Source: Bacteroidales bacterium (GTDB lineage Bacteria > Bacteroidota > Bacteroidia > Bacteroidales > JAADGE01). Taken from it: a DNA stretch of 64,000 nucleotides. The position numbers and the translations under genes are program-made. The stretch lies in assembly GCA_021648725.1 (NCBI GenBank), contig JAKISF010000012.1, forward strand, positions 1 through 64,000. The letters are read 5' to 3'. Positions 53,201 to 63,400 of the stretch are shown here, piece by piece. How positions within the stretch are numbered: the stretch's first letter is position 1; the number at the start of each line of letters is the position of its first letter. A model generated the notes under the pieces. That model was not told the origin of the DNA, did not search any database, and was given only the letters and a program-made list of their open reading frames with translations.

Positions 53201-53836
53201 ATGATTGAAATAAACTTGAAATTACTAAAACAGAAATTTCCTCAATTTGAAAAAAAAATGCTAAAGGAAATGCTCTCTTCCGGAATTGTAAAAGAAATTC
53301 CCGAAGCAGTAGAAGTTATCAGGCACGGTCAATATTTAAAGATGCTGCCGGTTGTGCTGGACGGTGTTGTTAAAGTTTACAGCCAATATGAAGATAAAGA
53401 ATTTTTGCTTTATTATATCAAATCGCAAGAGAGTTGTATAATGTCAATGTCTGCCGTTTTGCATAACAGTCCGAGCCGTATATTTGCCGTAACCGGTACC
53501 GATACTGTTTTAATGATGTTCCCGGTTGATAAGGTAAAGAAGTGGGTAAAAACCAGTCCGGCATTTAATTCATTGTTTTATAATTTGTATGATGACAGAT
53601 ATTCAGACCTTATTAACACCTTAAACCAAGTTTTGTTTGAGAAACTTGATAAAAGATTATATGAATATCTACAGGAAAAATCAAAAGTTTCCGGCTTAAA
53701 AAAGATTAATATTACGCATAAAGTAATTGCAACAGAACTCGGAACTGCAAGAGAAGTTGTAAGCAGGATATTAAAAAAACTAGAAAATAACAAACAAATT
53801 ATTCAAGGCAAAGGAAATATTGAACTTTTATACTAA
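53201..53836 (+). CDS. Crp/Fnr-family transcription regulator
   Basis: A 211-residue regulator: cyclic-nucleotide-binding-like beta-roll (about 25-130; RHGQYLKMLPVVLDGVVKVYSQYEDKEFLLYYI) and a C-terminal winged helix (about 150-205) with the recognition segment VIATELGTAREVVSRILKKLE. The usual cAMP-contacting Arg/Glu phosphate cassette is not evident and no Fnr-type Cys ligands for an iron-sulfur cluster are present (only one Cys, in SCIMSMSAVL), so the signal is unknown. It lies 13 bases after the TraB gene and 330 bases before the peroxiredoxin cluster, which it could regulate. Confidence 0.9.
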   Translation: MIEINLKLLKQKFPQFEKKMLKEMLSSGIVKEIPEAVEVIRHGQYLKMLPVVLDGVVKVYSQYEDKEFLLYYIKSQESCIMSMSAVLHNSPSRIFAVTGTDTVLMMFPVDKVKKWVKTSPAFNSLFYNLYDDRYSDLINTLNQVLFEKLDKRLYEYLQEKSKVSGLKKINITHKVIATELGTAREVVSRILKKLENNKQIIQGKGNIELLY

Positions 53837-54006
53837 TTTATTTCAGCACTTACCCTGAATTGTAAAACACTGATTTAGAGTGTTGAACCCATCTCTGTCT
53901 TTTTTGTATTTTAGGATTCTGCCACATTTTTATACTATCCCAAAAATATTTTTAATTATTTTTCGTTTTTGTGACATTAGTTACAGAACATTGTTATAAA
54001 ACATAT

Positions 54007-54014
54007 TATATTTG
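54007..54014 (+). promoter_or_regulatory. Putative -7 box upstream of the peroxiredoxin-decarboxylase cluster
   Basis: TATATTTG perfectly matches TAnnTTTG. A TTG at 53991-53993 is too close for a normal -33 element, so the assignment is tentative. Confidence 0.35.
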
Positions 54015-54063
54015 TAAGTAATTAATGACAAATAATAATTAGTAGATTTGTTCATACTTCGTT

Positions 54064-54114
54064 CATTGCTGTTGACTCCCGAGTTTTTTAGAGTTCCTTG
54101 GGAGTCCGGCAATG
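54064..54114 (+). repeat. Long imperfect inverted repeat in the leader of the peroxiredoxin gene
   Basis: CATTGC (54064-54069) and GACTCCC (54074-54080) on the left pair with GGGAGTC (54100-54106) and GCAATG (54109-54114) on the right, with a 19-base loop and small internal bulges. It lies within 105 bases of the ATG at 54167. It could be an RNA control element or a small relic of a mobile element. Confidence 0.5.
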
Positions 54115-54166
54115 ACATTAAATCCTTATTTCATATTCCCGTTTTCTAATTTAAAATCAATTTAAA

Positions 54167-54781
54167 ATGCTAAACAGTATAATCAATAAATATTTAAAAA
54201 ATATTTTGTATATTGTTGCGTTATTAATTTTTACAAATAATAAAGTAACATCACAAGAACAACTGAAAACTGGCTCAAAAGCCCCTGAAATAAAAGCAAT
54301 TGATCATGATAACAACACTTTTGTTCTGAGAGAAAAGTTAAAAGAAGGACCTGTTGTTCTTTTATTTTACAGAGGAGAGTGGTGTAAATATTGTAATTTG
54401 TATATGCACGATCTTGCAGATTCATTGTCTTTTGTCACAGATATGGGAGCTAATGTTGTTGCAATTACACCTGAAAGTAATGAATACATTGACATAACTA
54501 TTGAAAAATCAAAAGCAACATTCAGCATTATTTATGATGAAGAGCACAAAATAATGGATGATTATAAAGTTACATGGCATGTCAGTAAATTTGCTAATTT
54601 TTTCTATAAATTAAGCGGAAAAAATTTAAATAAAGCAAATAATAATTCTGACAGAGCATTGCCGGTGCCTGCAACATACATTATAGATAAAGACGGAACA
54701 ATAAAAGGTGGTTATTTTAATGAAAATTACACAAAACGAATGCCTGTAAGTGAAATAATAAAAGTGTTGAAAACTATATAA
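54167..54781 (+). CDS. Exported peroxiredoxin-like (AhpC/TSA) protein
   Basis: A 204-residue thioredoxin-fold protein: signal segment (about 8-29, ...NNKVTSQ), then GSKAPEIKAIDHDNNTFVLRE, the active-site region FYRGEWCKYCNLYMHDL with CxxC near residues 74-77, and the conserved cis-Pro loop in PVPATYIID (near residue 174). It resembles the peroxiredoxin-like AhpC/TSA group. It is 4 bases upstream of the decarboxylase gene, so they share a transcript. An exported redox protein beside a cytoplasmic decarboxylase is unexpected; they may serve different compartments. Confidence 0.87.
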   Translation: MLNSIINKYLKNILYIVALLIFTNNKVTSQEQLKTGSKAPEIKAIDHDNNTFVLREKLKEGPVVLLFYRGEWCKYCNLYMHDLADSLSFVTDMGANVVAITPESNEYIDITIEKSKATFSIIYDEEHKIMDDYKVTWHVSKFANFFYKLSGKNLNKANNNSDRALPVPATYIIDKDGTIKGGYFNENYTKRMPVSEIIKVLKTI

Positions 54782-54785
54782 CAAA

Positions 54786-56261
54786 ATGTCGGTAAATTAT
54801 AAAGAAACATTAGAAAAATTATTTGATATTATTATTAATTATATAGATGATAACTTTAAAAAAAATAATAAAGCAATAATTGAATACAGAACCCCTTCCG
54901 AATTAAAAAAAGAACTTTCTTTTAAAATTAAGAAAGCCGGTATTTCAGATAAAGAACTTTTAGATGAAGTTAATAACTATCTGAAATACAGTGTCAAAAC
55001 GGGCGACAAACAATTTTTTAATCAACTTTATTCAGGCTTTAATATTCCCGGTTTTATAGGAGAAATAATTACAGCATTAACAAACACTTCAATGTACACT
55101 TTTGAAGTTGCTCCTGTTGCTACATTAATCGAAAAAGAACTTATCAATAAGATGTGCAATATTGTAGGGTTTAAAAACGGCTCCGGAATTTTTGTTACCG
55201 GAGGAAGCAACGCAAACCTTATTGCAATGTTTTCTGCCAGAAATAAAATATTTCAAGATGGAAAGACAAAAGGAATGTATAATGCAAAAATATTAACTGC
55301 ATTTGTTTCGGATCAAGCACATTATTCTTTCGGAACAGCAGCAAATCTTCTCGGAATAGGTTCAAACAATCTTATTAAAATTAAATCTGACGAAAACGGA
55401 AAAATGATTCCGCAAGAGTTGGAAAAAGAGATTATTAAATCATTACAAAAGGGAGATTTACCGTTTTTTATTGCAGCAACAGCCGGCACTACCATGCTCG
55501 GAGCATTTGATGATTTCGGAAAAATAAATGAAATTTCAAAAAAATATAATTGCCGGTTTCATATTGACGGTTCATTCGGAGGTTCAATTCTTTTAAGTAA
55601 AAGCAAAAAACACTTATTTAAAAATGCCCAATTTGCTGATTCATTTGCCTGGGATCAGCATAAATTAATGAACGTACCTTTAGCTTCGTCAGTAATTCTT
55701 TTTAACGAAAATAATGTTCTCAAAAATAATTTAACAAAGCTCAAAACTGACTATATTTTTCATGAAAACGAAGAAGATAATTGTGATTTAGGCGAAAGTT
55801 CAATTCAATGCGGCAGAAGAAACGACAGTTTAAAACTTTGGCTTGCTTGGAAATATTTCGGAGATTCTGGTTATGAAAAACGAATTAATAACTTATTCAA
55901 ATCGGTTGAATATCTGAAAATAAAAATAATTGAGCATAAAAATTTTGAATTATATGCAGAAGTGCAAACATTAACCGTATGTTTCAGGTATAATCCCGGT
56001 AAAGAGTATGATTTAAATGCCCTTAACTTAAAAATCAGAGAAGATCTTCGTAAAAGCGGAAAGTCTATGGTAAATTACGGTTATATTAATAATCAATTGA
56101 TTATAAGGTTTGTTGCTGCAAATGCCGATATTGAAAATAATGATATTGATACTTTCTTTAACAATTTCTTAGAAATTGCTCAAACAGTTACAAAAAACAT
56201 AAACAATAAAAATGCAGACAGATTCAGTAATAATAATGGCATGGCCCCAAACTCCCGCTAA
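54786..56261 (+). CDS. Group II PLP-dependent amino-acid decarboxylase
   Basis: A 491-residue cytoplasmic fold-type I enzyme of the glutamate/aromatic amino-acid/cysteine-sulfinate decarboxylase family. Motifs seen: GIFVTGGSNANLIAM near residue 135, SDQAHYS near 175, AATAGTTMLGAFDDF near 233, and the PLP lysine in WDQHKLMNVP (about residue 293), preceded by FHIDGSFGG near 258 with its PLP-contacting Asp. Substrate is not settled by these motifs. It begins 4 bases after the peroxiredoxin stop. Its 3' end overlaps the start of the next gene by 26 bases, which points to coupled expression and a shared role. Confidence 0.9.
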   Translation: MSVNYKETLEKLFDIIINYIDDNFKKNNKAIIEYRTPSELKKELSFKIKKAGISDKELLDEVNNYLKYSVKTGDKQFFNQLYSGFNIPGFIGEIITALTNTSMYTFEVAPVATLIEKELINKMCNIVGFKNGSGIFVTGGSNANLIAMFSARNKIFQDGKTKGMYNAKILTAFVSDQAHYSFGTAANLLGIGSNNLIKIKSDENGKMIPQELEKEIIKSLQKGDLPFFIAATAGTTMLGAFDDFGKINEISKKYNCRFHIDGSFGGSILLSKSKKHLFKNAQFADSFAWDQHKLMNVPLASSVILFNENNVLKNNLTKLKTDYIFHENEEDNCDLGESSIQCGRRNDSLKLWLAWKYFGDSGYEKRINNLFKSVEYLKIKIIEHKNFELYAEVQTLTVCFRYNPGKEYDLNALNLKIREDLRKSGKSMVNYGYINNQLIIRFVAANADIENNDIDTFFNNFLEIAQTVTKNINNKNADRFSNNNGMAPNSR

Positions 56262-56982
56262 AGCTATCGGTATGTGGTATGATGCCGTTACTGAATTGTT
56301 CGGCTTCTTAAAAAACGGATATTACAAAGCAGGACATGCAGCAGCAGTTTTAGTTAATCATTCAACAAAAGAACTTCATTACTTCGATTTCGGACGTTAC
56401 CATATGCCCAAAGAATATGGCAGAGCAAGAAATAAAGAAACAGACCCTTTACTTAAAATTAAAACAGAACTTCTATTGTCTGATAAAAATGAAATTTTGA
56501 ACATTGATAAAATTTTAACAGAATTAAATAATAATAATGCTTGTCACGGAGAAGGACCTTTATACGCTTCAATATTGGAAAATGTAGATTTTAATTCTGC
56601 TTTTAAGTATGCAAAATCAATTCAAAACAAAGACGCAGTCCCTTACGGACCGTATGAAAAAAAAGGTACAAACTGTTCTCGGTTTATTACGTCAATTGCA
56701 AAAAAATCAAACCCCGCAAGAAAAATTAGATTCAGATTATCAACTTCGTTATTGTTGACACCTCTTACAAAAGCAAATGTTTTTGCATCTTCCGATATTT
56801 ATTATAAAGTTGTAAATAAAAATGTTGCAAAACACAAATTAACATATAAAGACCAGTTAAAAAATTTTATGCTTCCGTATATCATAAAAAGCATAGATGA
56901 AACAGAAAAACAGGATATTCAAAACATTCAACTTCCGGTAAATACTTCCAAAGCATTATATTGCTTAAACAGAAAAAAATGA
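56236..56982 (+). CDS. DUF6695-like protein, N-terminal part; possible permuted papain/LRAT fold
   Basis: A 248-residue protein starting at ATG 56236, 26 bases inside the decarboxylase gene in another frame. The sequence AWPQTPAKAIGMWYDAVTELFG...YKAGHAAAVLVN...HYFDFGRYH resembles DUF6695. The order His34 (AGHAAAVLV) then Cys147 (GTNCSRFI) is the order seen in permuted NlpC/P60 and LRAT enzymes, where His precedes a NC(E/x)F motif; that suggests a thiol hydrolase or acyltransferase. This is inference from motif layout. The stop overlaps the next ATG as ATGA; the family's C-terminal part appears to be encoded by that next gene. Confidence 0.7.
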   Translation: MAWPQTPAKAIGMWYDAVTELFGFLKNGYYKAGHAAAVLVNHSTKELHYFDFGRYHMPKEYGRARNKETDPLLKIKTELLLSDKNEILNIDKILTELNNNNACHGEGPLYASILENVDFNSAFKYAKSIQNKDAVPYGPYEKKGTNCSRFITSIAKKSNPARKIRFRLSTSLLLTPLTKANVFASSDIYYKVVNKNVAKHKLTYKDQLKNFMLPYIIKSIDETEKQDIQNIQLPVNTSKALYCLNRKK

Positions 56983-57260
56983 TTACTCCTCCGGATAATA
57001 TACCTGCAAACAGCAAATTCCTTGAAGGAGTAGGAGAGAGTGCCTGGTTTAATATCAAAGCAACAAGCAAAAAAAATGAATTTATAATTAGTCGCTACAC
57101 AACAGAAGGTACTTTAGAATGTTCAAACACCTTCATTATCCAAACTCCAGGGTTTGACATTTCAAAACAATATGAGTTTACTTATGTATCTCATTGTACA
57201 AAATGTACCTTGTTACAGAATAATAAACGGCATATCTTGTTAAAAATAAGGAAGATATAA
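56979..57260 (+). CDS. C-terminal part of a DUF6695-like protein, encoded separately
   Basis: A 93-residue frame starting at ATG 56979, overlapping the stop of the preceding gene by ATGA. The start ITPPDNIPANSKFLEGVGESAWFNI and the later TTEGTLECSNTFI read like the C-terminal domain that follows the permuted-papain-like domain in longer DUF6695 proteins. It is therefore either a naturally split domain made as a separate chain by termination-reinitiation, or a frameshift within one ancestral gene. Both parts look intact in composition, so I favour a functional split. An upstream in-frame start at 56961 is possible. Confidence 0.65.
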   Translation: MITPPDNIPANSKFLEGVGESAWFNIKATSKKNEFIISRYTTEGTLECSNTFIIQTPGFDISKQYEFTYVSHCTKCTLLQNNKRHILLKIRKI

Positions 57261-57427
57261 AACAGCCTGCTTCTTTAAATCGGTAATAATCACATAATTA
57301 GTTTCTTATGAAAAGAAATTTAATGTTGATGCAACTTTTTTGCCGAAAAACATATCATATTATTAGTGATATTATAATTATTATTACTATTTTTACCTAC
57401 TTTTTTCTTATTAAAATAATTGGATGT

Positions 57428-60400
57428 ATGGGTAATTTAAACAAATTTTTACAACAGCTGTCATTAATTTTCTTATTATTAGGTGTATATAATATTGTAT
57501 TTTCTCAAACAATAGTGTATCAAGATTTTGAAGGAGGTGCCGATAACTGGAATTATTCAGAATCTCCGGTTGCTTATAATGTGTCCGGAGATATTTGGGA
57601 CATAGTATCATCATTAAACTCTGTTAATCCTTCAAGTAATAGTGCGATGTGGGGTATGCAAGATTTAGATAATGCAAGCGGTGGCGGAACTTTTGACCAT
57701 ACTCTTACATTTGCTTCTGTAGATGTAAGTACCGTAATAGGAGCACAAATTTCATTTGACTACTATACATTCGGATTTGAAATAGGTGACTATTTAAAAT
57801 ATGAAATTTTTGAAGACGGAGTAGGACAAGGGCAAATCCGGTTAGATCAAAATACCCAAGAATGGAGAACTATAACATATAATGTACCGGATGTTGTTAA
57901 TAGTGTTTACATTGTACTGATCGGTTATATGGATACAGGTTCCGATTACGGAATGTTTGACAATGTTAAAATCAGTGGTACAACAAGCGGAAGTCCGTTA
58001 GTTGCTGTTTCGCAAACAACTTTTAATTTTGATAATGTTTATACAGGAACTTTTAATTCTGAGCCGGTGCAATATACTGTAAGAGGTGCAAATTTAAGTG
58101 CTGATATTGTAATCACAGCTCCTGCCGGATATGAAGTATCTACATTTTGCACTTCCGGTTATGCAAATTCTCTTACATTGACACAATCCGGAGGAACAGT
58201 TGCGGAAACAACAATTTATACAAGGTTTAATCCAAACAGTTACGGTATTTTTACGGGTAACTTTACACATACTTCTACCGGGGCAACAACTAAAAACATT
58301 GTAGTTGACGAAACAAATGTTGCATCAAATTTACCCGGAACATACTATAGCACAGCCACGGGAACCGGAGCAACATTAAAAACTCAACTTCATAATATTA
58401 TTAACGGGCATACGGTTATAACCTACGGTGATTTATGGACTAACTTTTACACAACAGATGATAAACCAAACAGTCACAAAGTTTGGGATATGTATTCAGA
58501 TCAAGCTTGCGGGACACCTGCTTATGAATACCAATTCGGTATAGATCAAACCCGAACAACTGTTACAGTTGTTGAAGGAGATACTTATGAAAGAGAACAT
58601 ACATTTCCTAAAAGTTGGTGGGGTTACACAGACGGCGTAGGAGATACAATGTACACTGATATTTTTGCAATAATCCCTGCAGATGCGTATTGTAACAGAG
58701 AACGTGTGAATTACCCTTACGGTAAAGTTACAGCACCATCAATTACTTTTACAAACGGGGCAATGGTCGGTCCGAATACTTACGGTACTTATACCGGAAC
58801 TGTTTATGAACCTGTTGATGAATATAAAGGTGATTTAGCACGAAATATGTTTTATATGGCAACACGTTATGACGATATTATAGCCGGATGGGAACTTAAC
58901 AGCCCGCGAGGTGATGCCGCTCTTAACGGAACACAATGGCCGTCTTTTGAACAATGGTTTATAGATATGTTGCTCAGTTGGCACATTCAAGATCCTGTTT
59001 CTCAAAAAGAAAAAAACAGAAATGACGATATCTATCTTGTACAAGGCAACCGAAATCCTTATATTGATAATCCGAACTTTGCAAATTTAGTCTGGGGAAC
59101 ACCGGGAACTTCCACAATTACTGCCGGCACAGCTGCTCCGGCTACAATATCTTCTTTAACCGATACACAAATTGAAGCTGTTTTAAATTTTGAGTTTGTA
59201 TTTAACGATGACGGATTAACCCCGTCTGCCGATACAGAACCCACAATGTTTTCGCAACTCGAAATTGTGCAGGGTATCGGTAATGCCGTAGAATTAGCAG
59301 ATTGGACACAAGCCATAGCAGGGGCGGAACTTTCTGACGGTACAACAATCGTTGCGGCAACAATATCATCAACAAAATTAACCTTTTCTCCTTTGGCATT
59401 TTCAAGTGCAGGTGATTTTGGTTATATAGCAGATAACGGAAGCAAAACATACACACTTAAAATTTGGCTTAATTCCGCACTTGGCGGAACTCTTCCTGCT
59501 ACCATCGACGGAAAAGATTTTGTATTTGATATTTTAGCTTCAGGATTTACTTTTGAAGGAACAAGCAGCACTCTAGCCGACGGTGAATCTGAAACTTCGG
59601 GAGACGGTCTTAATGTCGTTGAGGTTATTGCTACTGCTCTTAATATAATTCAGCAACCTTCCGATGCCAATGTTAATATTGCAATGGTGCCCGATGTCAC
59701 TATTGAAGCAATTGATGCAAACGGAAACAGAGATTTAGACCATGCTGATAATATTACTGTGGTTTCCACGGGAATTACTACTGTTTCTCCTATTATAGGA
59801 TTGCTCTCAAACGGCTTAGCAACATTCTCAAATATAGTACATAGTCAAGCAGGAGTAGGTTTGATATTAACTGCTTCATCGGGAACATTACCGGATATTA
59901 ATTCCGGAACATTTATTATTTCTGCTCCTAAAAGTGCAGATTCTGATGTTATACCGGTTGCAGCCAGTGAATCTGCTACGGTACCGTCTAATGAAAACAC
60001 CCCCGGACCCTTAACTTCCGTGCAGGGAATACAAGTTTGGCAATTTACGATTAGAGACGGAGGAGGCTTGGCTGATGCTGATGAATTCGCAACAATTGTA
60101 AATCAGATTGTTATAACGCAAAATGCAGGTAATTCTATGAACGATTGGGATGATGCAATTTTAGCATGTGATTTGTTCGACGGAACAACACATATCGCTT
60201 CTGCTGTTATAGGAAATACAACACTTACATTTTCCGGTGCTCCGTTGGTTACGGTGCCTGATAACGGAAATCTTACGCTTACATTAAGACTTTCTCTTCA
60301 GTTGAACCCTAATAACTTAGGTAATAACTTGGACGGAGATGATTTTGTGTTTAATATATTAAGCACAAATATAACTGCCGATGCTTCAGGTTCAGGATTT

Positions 60401-63400
60401 AGCTCATTTACGGGGACTCAATCAACAAACAGTATGAACGTTTTTGAGATTGTAACTACCAAGTTATTGTTTGTTCAGCAACCTACAAGTGTAGGTGTCG
60501 GTATTGCAATGACACCGGATGTAACTGTCGAAGCAACAGACGCAAACGGAAACAGAGACTTAGATTTTAATGCAAATATTACATTGACTTCAACAGGAAC
60601 TATGACAGGAGACCCTATTACTGTTACAGCAGTTTCCGGGTTAGCAACATTTTCAGGTATAATACATACAGCAATAGGTACAAATTATACAATGACGGCA
60701 TCAACTGTAAGTCTTACTGATGCAACAAGTACAAATTTTGATATACTCGATATAACGGTTTTAGAACCCGGAGATTTAATGGTATTAGCTGTAAATACAG
60801 ACAATCAAATTATTTCAGGAGAAGAATTTACATTCATTTGTTTTAAAGATTTAAAAGAAGGAACTGCCATTGATTTTACCGATAACGGTTGGGAAAGAGA
60901 TTTTCCGGGTAAGTGGGGAGGCACAGAAGGAGTAATCAGACTTTCAAGAGCAGGAGGTGCCGGTATCTTACCTGCAGGAACCAGTGTAACTGTTGTGATG
61001 AATGATGCTGCCGGTTATAATGAAACCGACTTTGATATATTTGTCGGAGGAGTAGATGAATTGCTTGGAACTCCTAAGTGGACAATTTCTGAATTAAATC
61101 CGACAGACGGCTCAGGTTATAATATGAATGCATCTGATGATTTATGGATTATGCAAAACGGAGATTGGATAGAAAATGATACAAGCACAGATCCTACAAA
61201 TCAAGATGATGATTATACCGGTAATGTTCTTTACGGTTGGACTGCAACAGGTTGGCCGGGAGGTGATGCTGCAAGTTCCACTTCATTTTCAAACCTATAC
61301 CCATTCTCAGATTGCTTTAATACAGATGTAAGTGCCGGTTTATTAGATGAAACCGGAAATAATGCAACAGCAACTGAAAGAAGCAAAGTAAGATATACCG
61401 GAGATACAACAGCAACTTCAAAATACGGCTGGATTGCTCGTGTAAATGATGTTGCAAACTGGACAGGTTTTGACACTGATTCTAAATATGATACATATTC
61501 TGACGGGACTCACCCTAATTATGAATACAGGCAAACAGGAATTACAATAACAATTAATCCCGGCGGTTTTGTTTCCGGGGTTTGGACAGGTGCCGGCGGT
61601 GTTGAATGGTTTGATTGTGCAAATTGGCAAAACTTAACCGTTCCTGATGCAACAACAGATGTTTTATTCGGAACAGCTGCCGTAAGCAATGCGATTATTG
61701 ACGCTTCAACGCCAAAAGCAATAGAATATGGCGGAATTGCAGAATGCAACGATTTAACAATATCTAACCAAAGTTTAACACTTGAAGCTAGTGTGGATAA
61801 TAAAATAGAAGTTAACGGAAATTTATTAATTGACGGCACAGGTGTGTTGGATATGGATGACGGCACCGTGGCTGATGACGGACAAATGTATCTGTCAGGA
61901 AACTGGACAAATCAAGGAAATTTAAGTTCATTCTTGCAAGGGCATAGCACAATACATTTATTAGGTACCGGTTTACAAACAATTTCTACCGACGGAACAT
62001 TTGAAGAAAGTTTCTATAATTTATTGGTAAACAATACTTCAACAACAGGAATTCAGCAAAATTCTGATGTTACTGTTGAAGGAGAACTAACCCACATTTT
62101 GGGCGAACATGATTTAAACGGAAACAATATTACATTACAAGGGAATTATACAAATACTTCAGGCTTATTTATAGGTGATATAGCTTCAGATTTTACGATT
62201 ATCGGTGCAGGTACTTTAGGAGATATTTATTTTGAAACAGATTTCAATCTGAATAATTTTACTATGAACCGTGCGGCAACAAATGCAAATCTTATGACGA
62301 ACCTATCCGTAAATTCAGATATGACAATTTCGGCAGGTTCTGTTACATTAAATTCCCCGAACCAATACGATGTTTTCGGATTGTTAAATAACTCAGTAGG
62401 AACAACAGGGCTTATTATTAAGTCAGATATTAACGGAACAGCTTCTTTAATTCATAATACTGCTGTTGTAAATGCAACTGTTGAACGTTATTTATCCGGT
62501 TACAATTGGCATTATGTTTTTTCTCCGCTTTCAGCTGTTCCTTTAACGCAAGTAAATCAAATTGACGGAACAGGAAACATAAATCCGAACTTTTATTTTT
62601 ATGACGAAACACAAGCTGATTATTGGGATGCAACAACTATATACGGAACAAGCGGGTGGACAACTGCTGTTGATTTTGCCGTTGATAAAGGTTATATTCT
62701 TTATCATACAGCTAATCTGACATATAATTATACGGGCGGAAGTTTATTTGCAGGGCAAAAAGATTTTACTCTTTCATATAATGACAGCGGAACAGGAAAT
62801 ATTAATACAAACGGAGTAACAGCAGATTGGGACGACTTTGAAGGATGGAACTTGCTCGGAAATCCTTATCCTTCTGCAATAGATTGGGATAATGCCGGTA
62901 TAGATAAAACATATATTGAAAATGTAATATATTATTATGATGATTCGGTAGATAAATACCTGTATTACGGAAGCGGAACAACTTTTTCGCAAGGTATTAC
63001 AGTCGGAGGAGGTTCAAGTTTTATTCCTGCGGGGCAAGCTGTTTTTGTGAAATCTTTAAGCAACGGTAACACACAAAACTTAGCAATCCCGAATAATGCT
63101 CGAGCACATAGTTTACAGGCTTTCTGGAAAACACAAAATAAAAATAATAATTTGATAAGAATACAAATTGAGAATGAAGGTTATACCGATGAAACAGTTA
63201 TTCGTACTTTAATTCCCGAGTCAAATGTTTCGGAAGGCTTTGATGCAGATTATGATGCACATAAATTATTTGCAATTAATAAAACAAATCCGCAATTATA
63301 TACCGAAGATTTGCCGGGTTCTCATTCTTTTGCAATAAACAGTATTCCTGAAATTCACGAAAATAAAATTGTTCCTTTAAAAATGCACATAGGTAAAAAC

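Larger units (their letters stand above)
53837..54166. other. Non-coding stretch with a -7 box and a long imperfect inverted repeat
   Basis: 330 bases without a gene. A TATATTTG (54007-54014) is a likely -7 box for the peroxiredoxin cluster, giving a leader of about 145 bases. Within that leader an inverted repeat runs from 54064 to 54114: CATTGC and GACTCCC on the left pair with GGGAGTC and GCAATG on the right. No T run follows it, so it is not a simple terminator. Confidence 0.5.

Noticed and set aside
57308-57427. Upstream ATG of the endonuclease I gene
   Set aside because: It would add a 40-residue hydrophobic stretch before a normal signal peptide that begins at 57428; not disproved, so mentioned in the feature.
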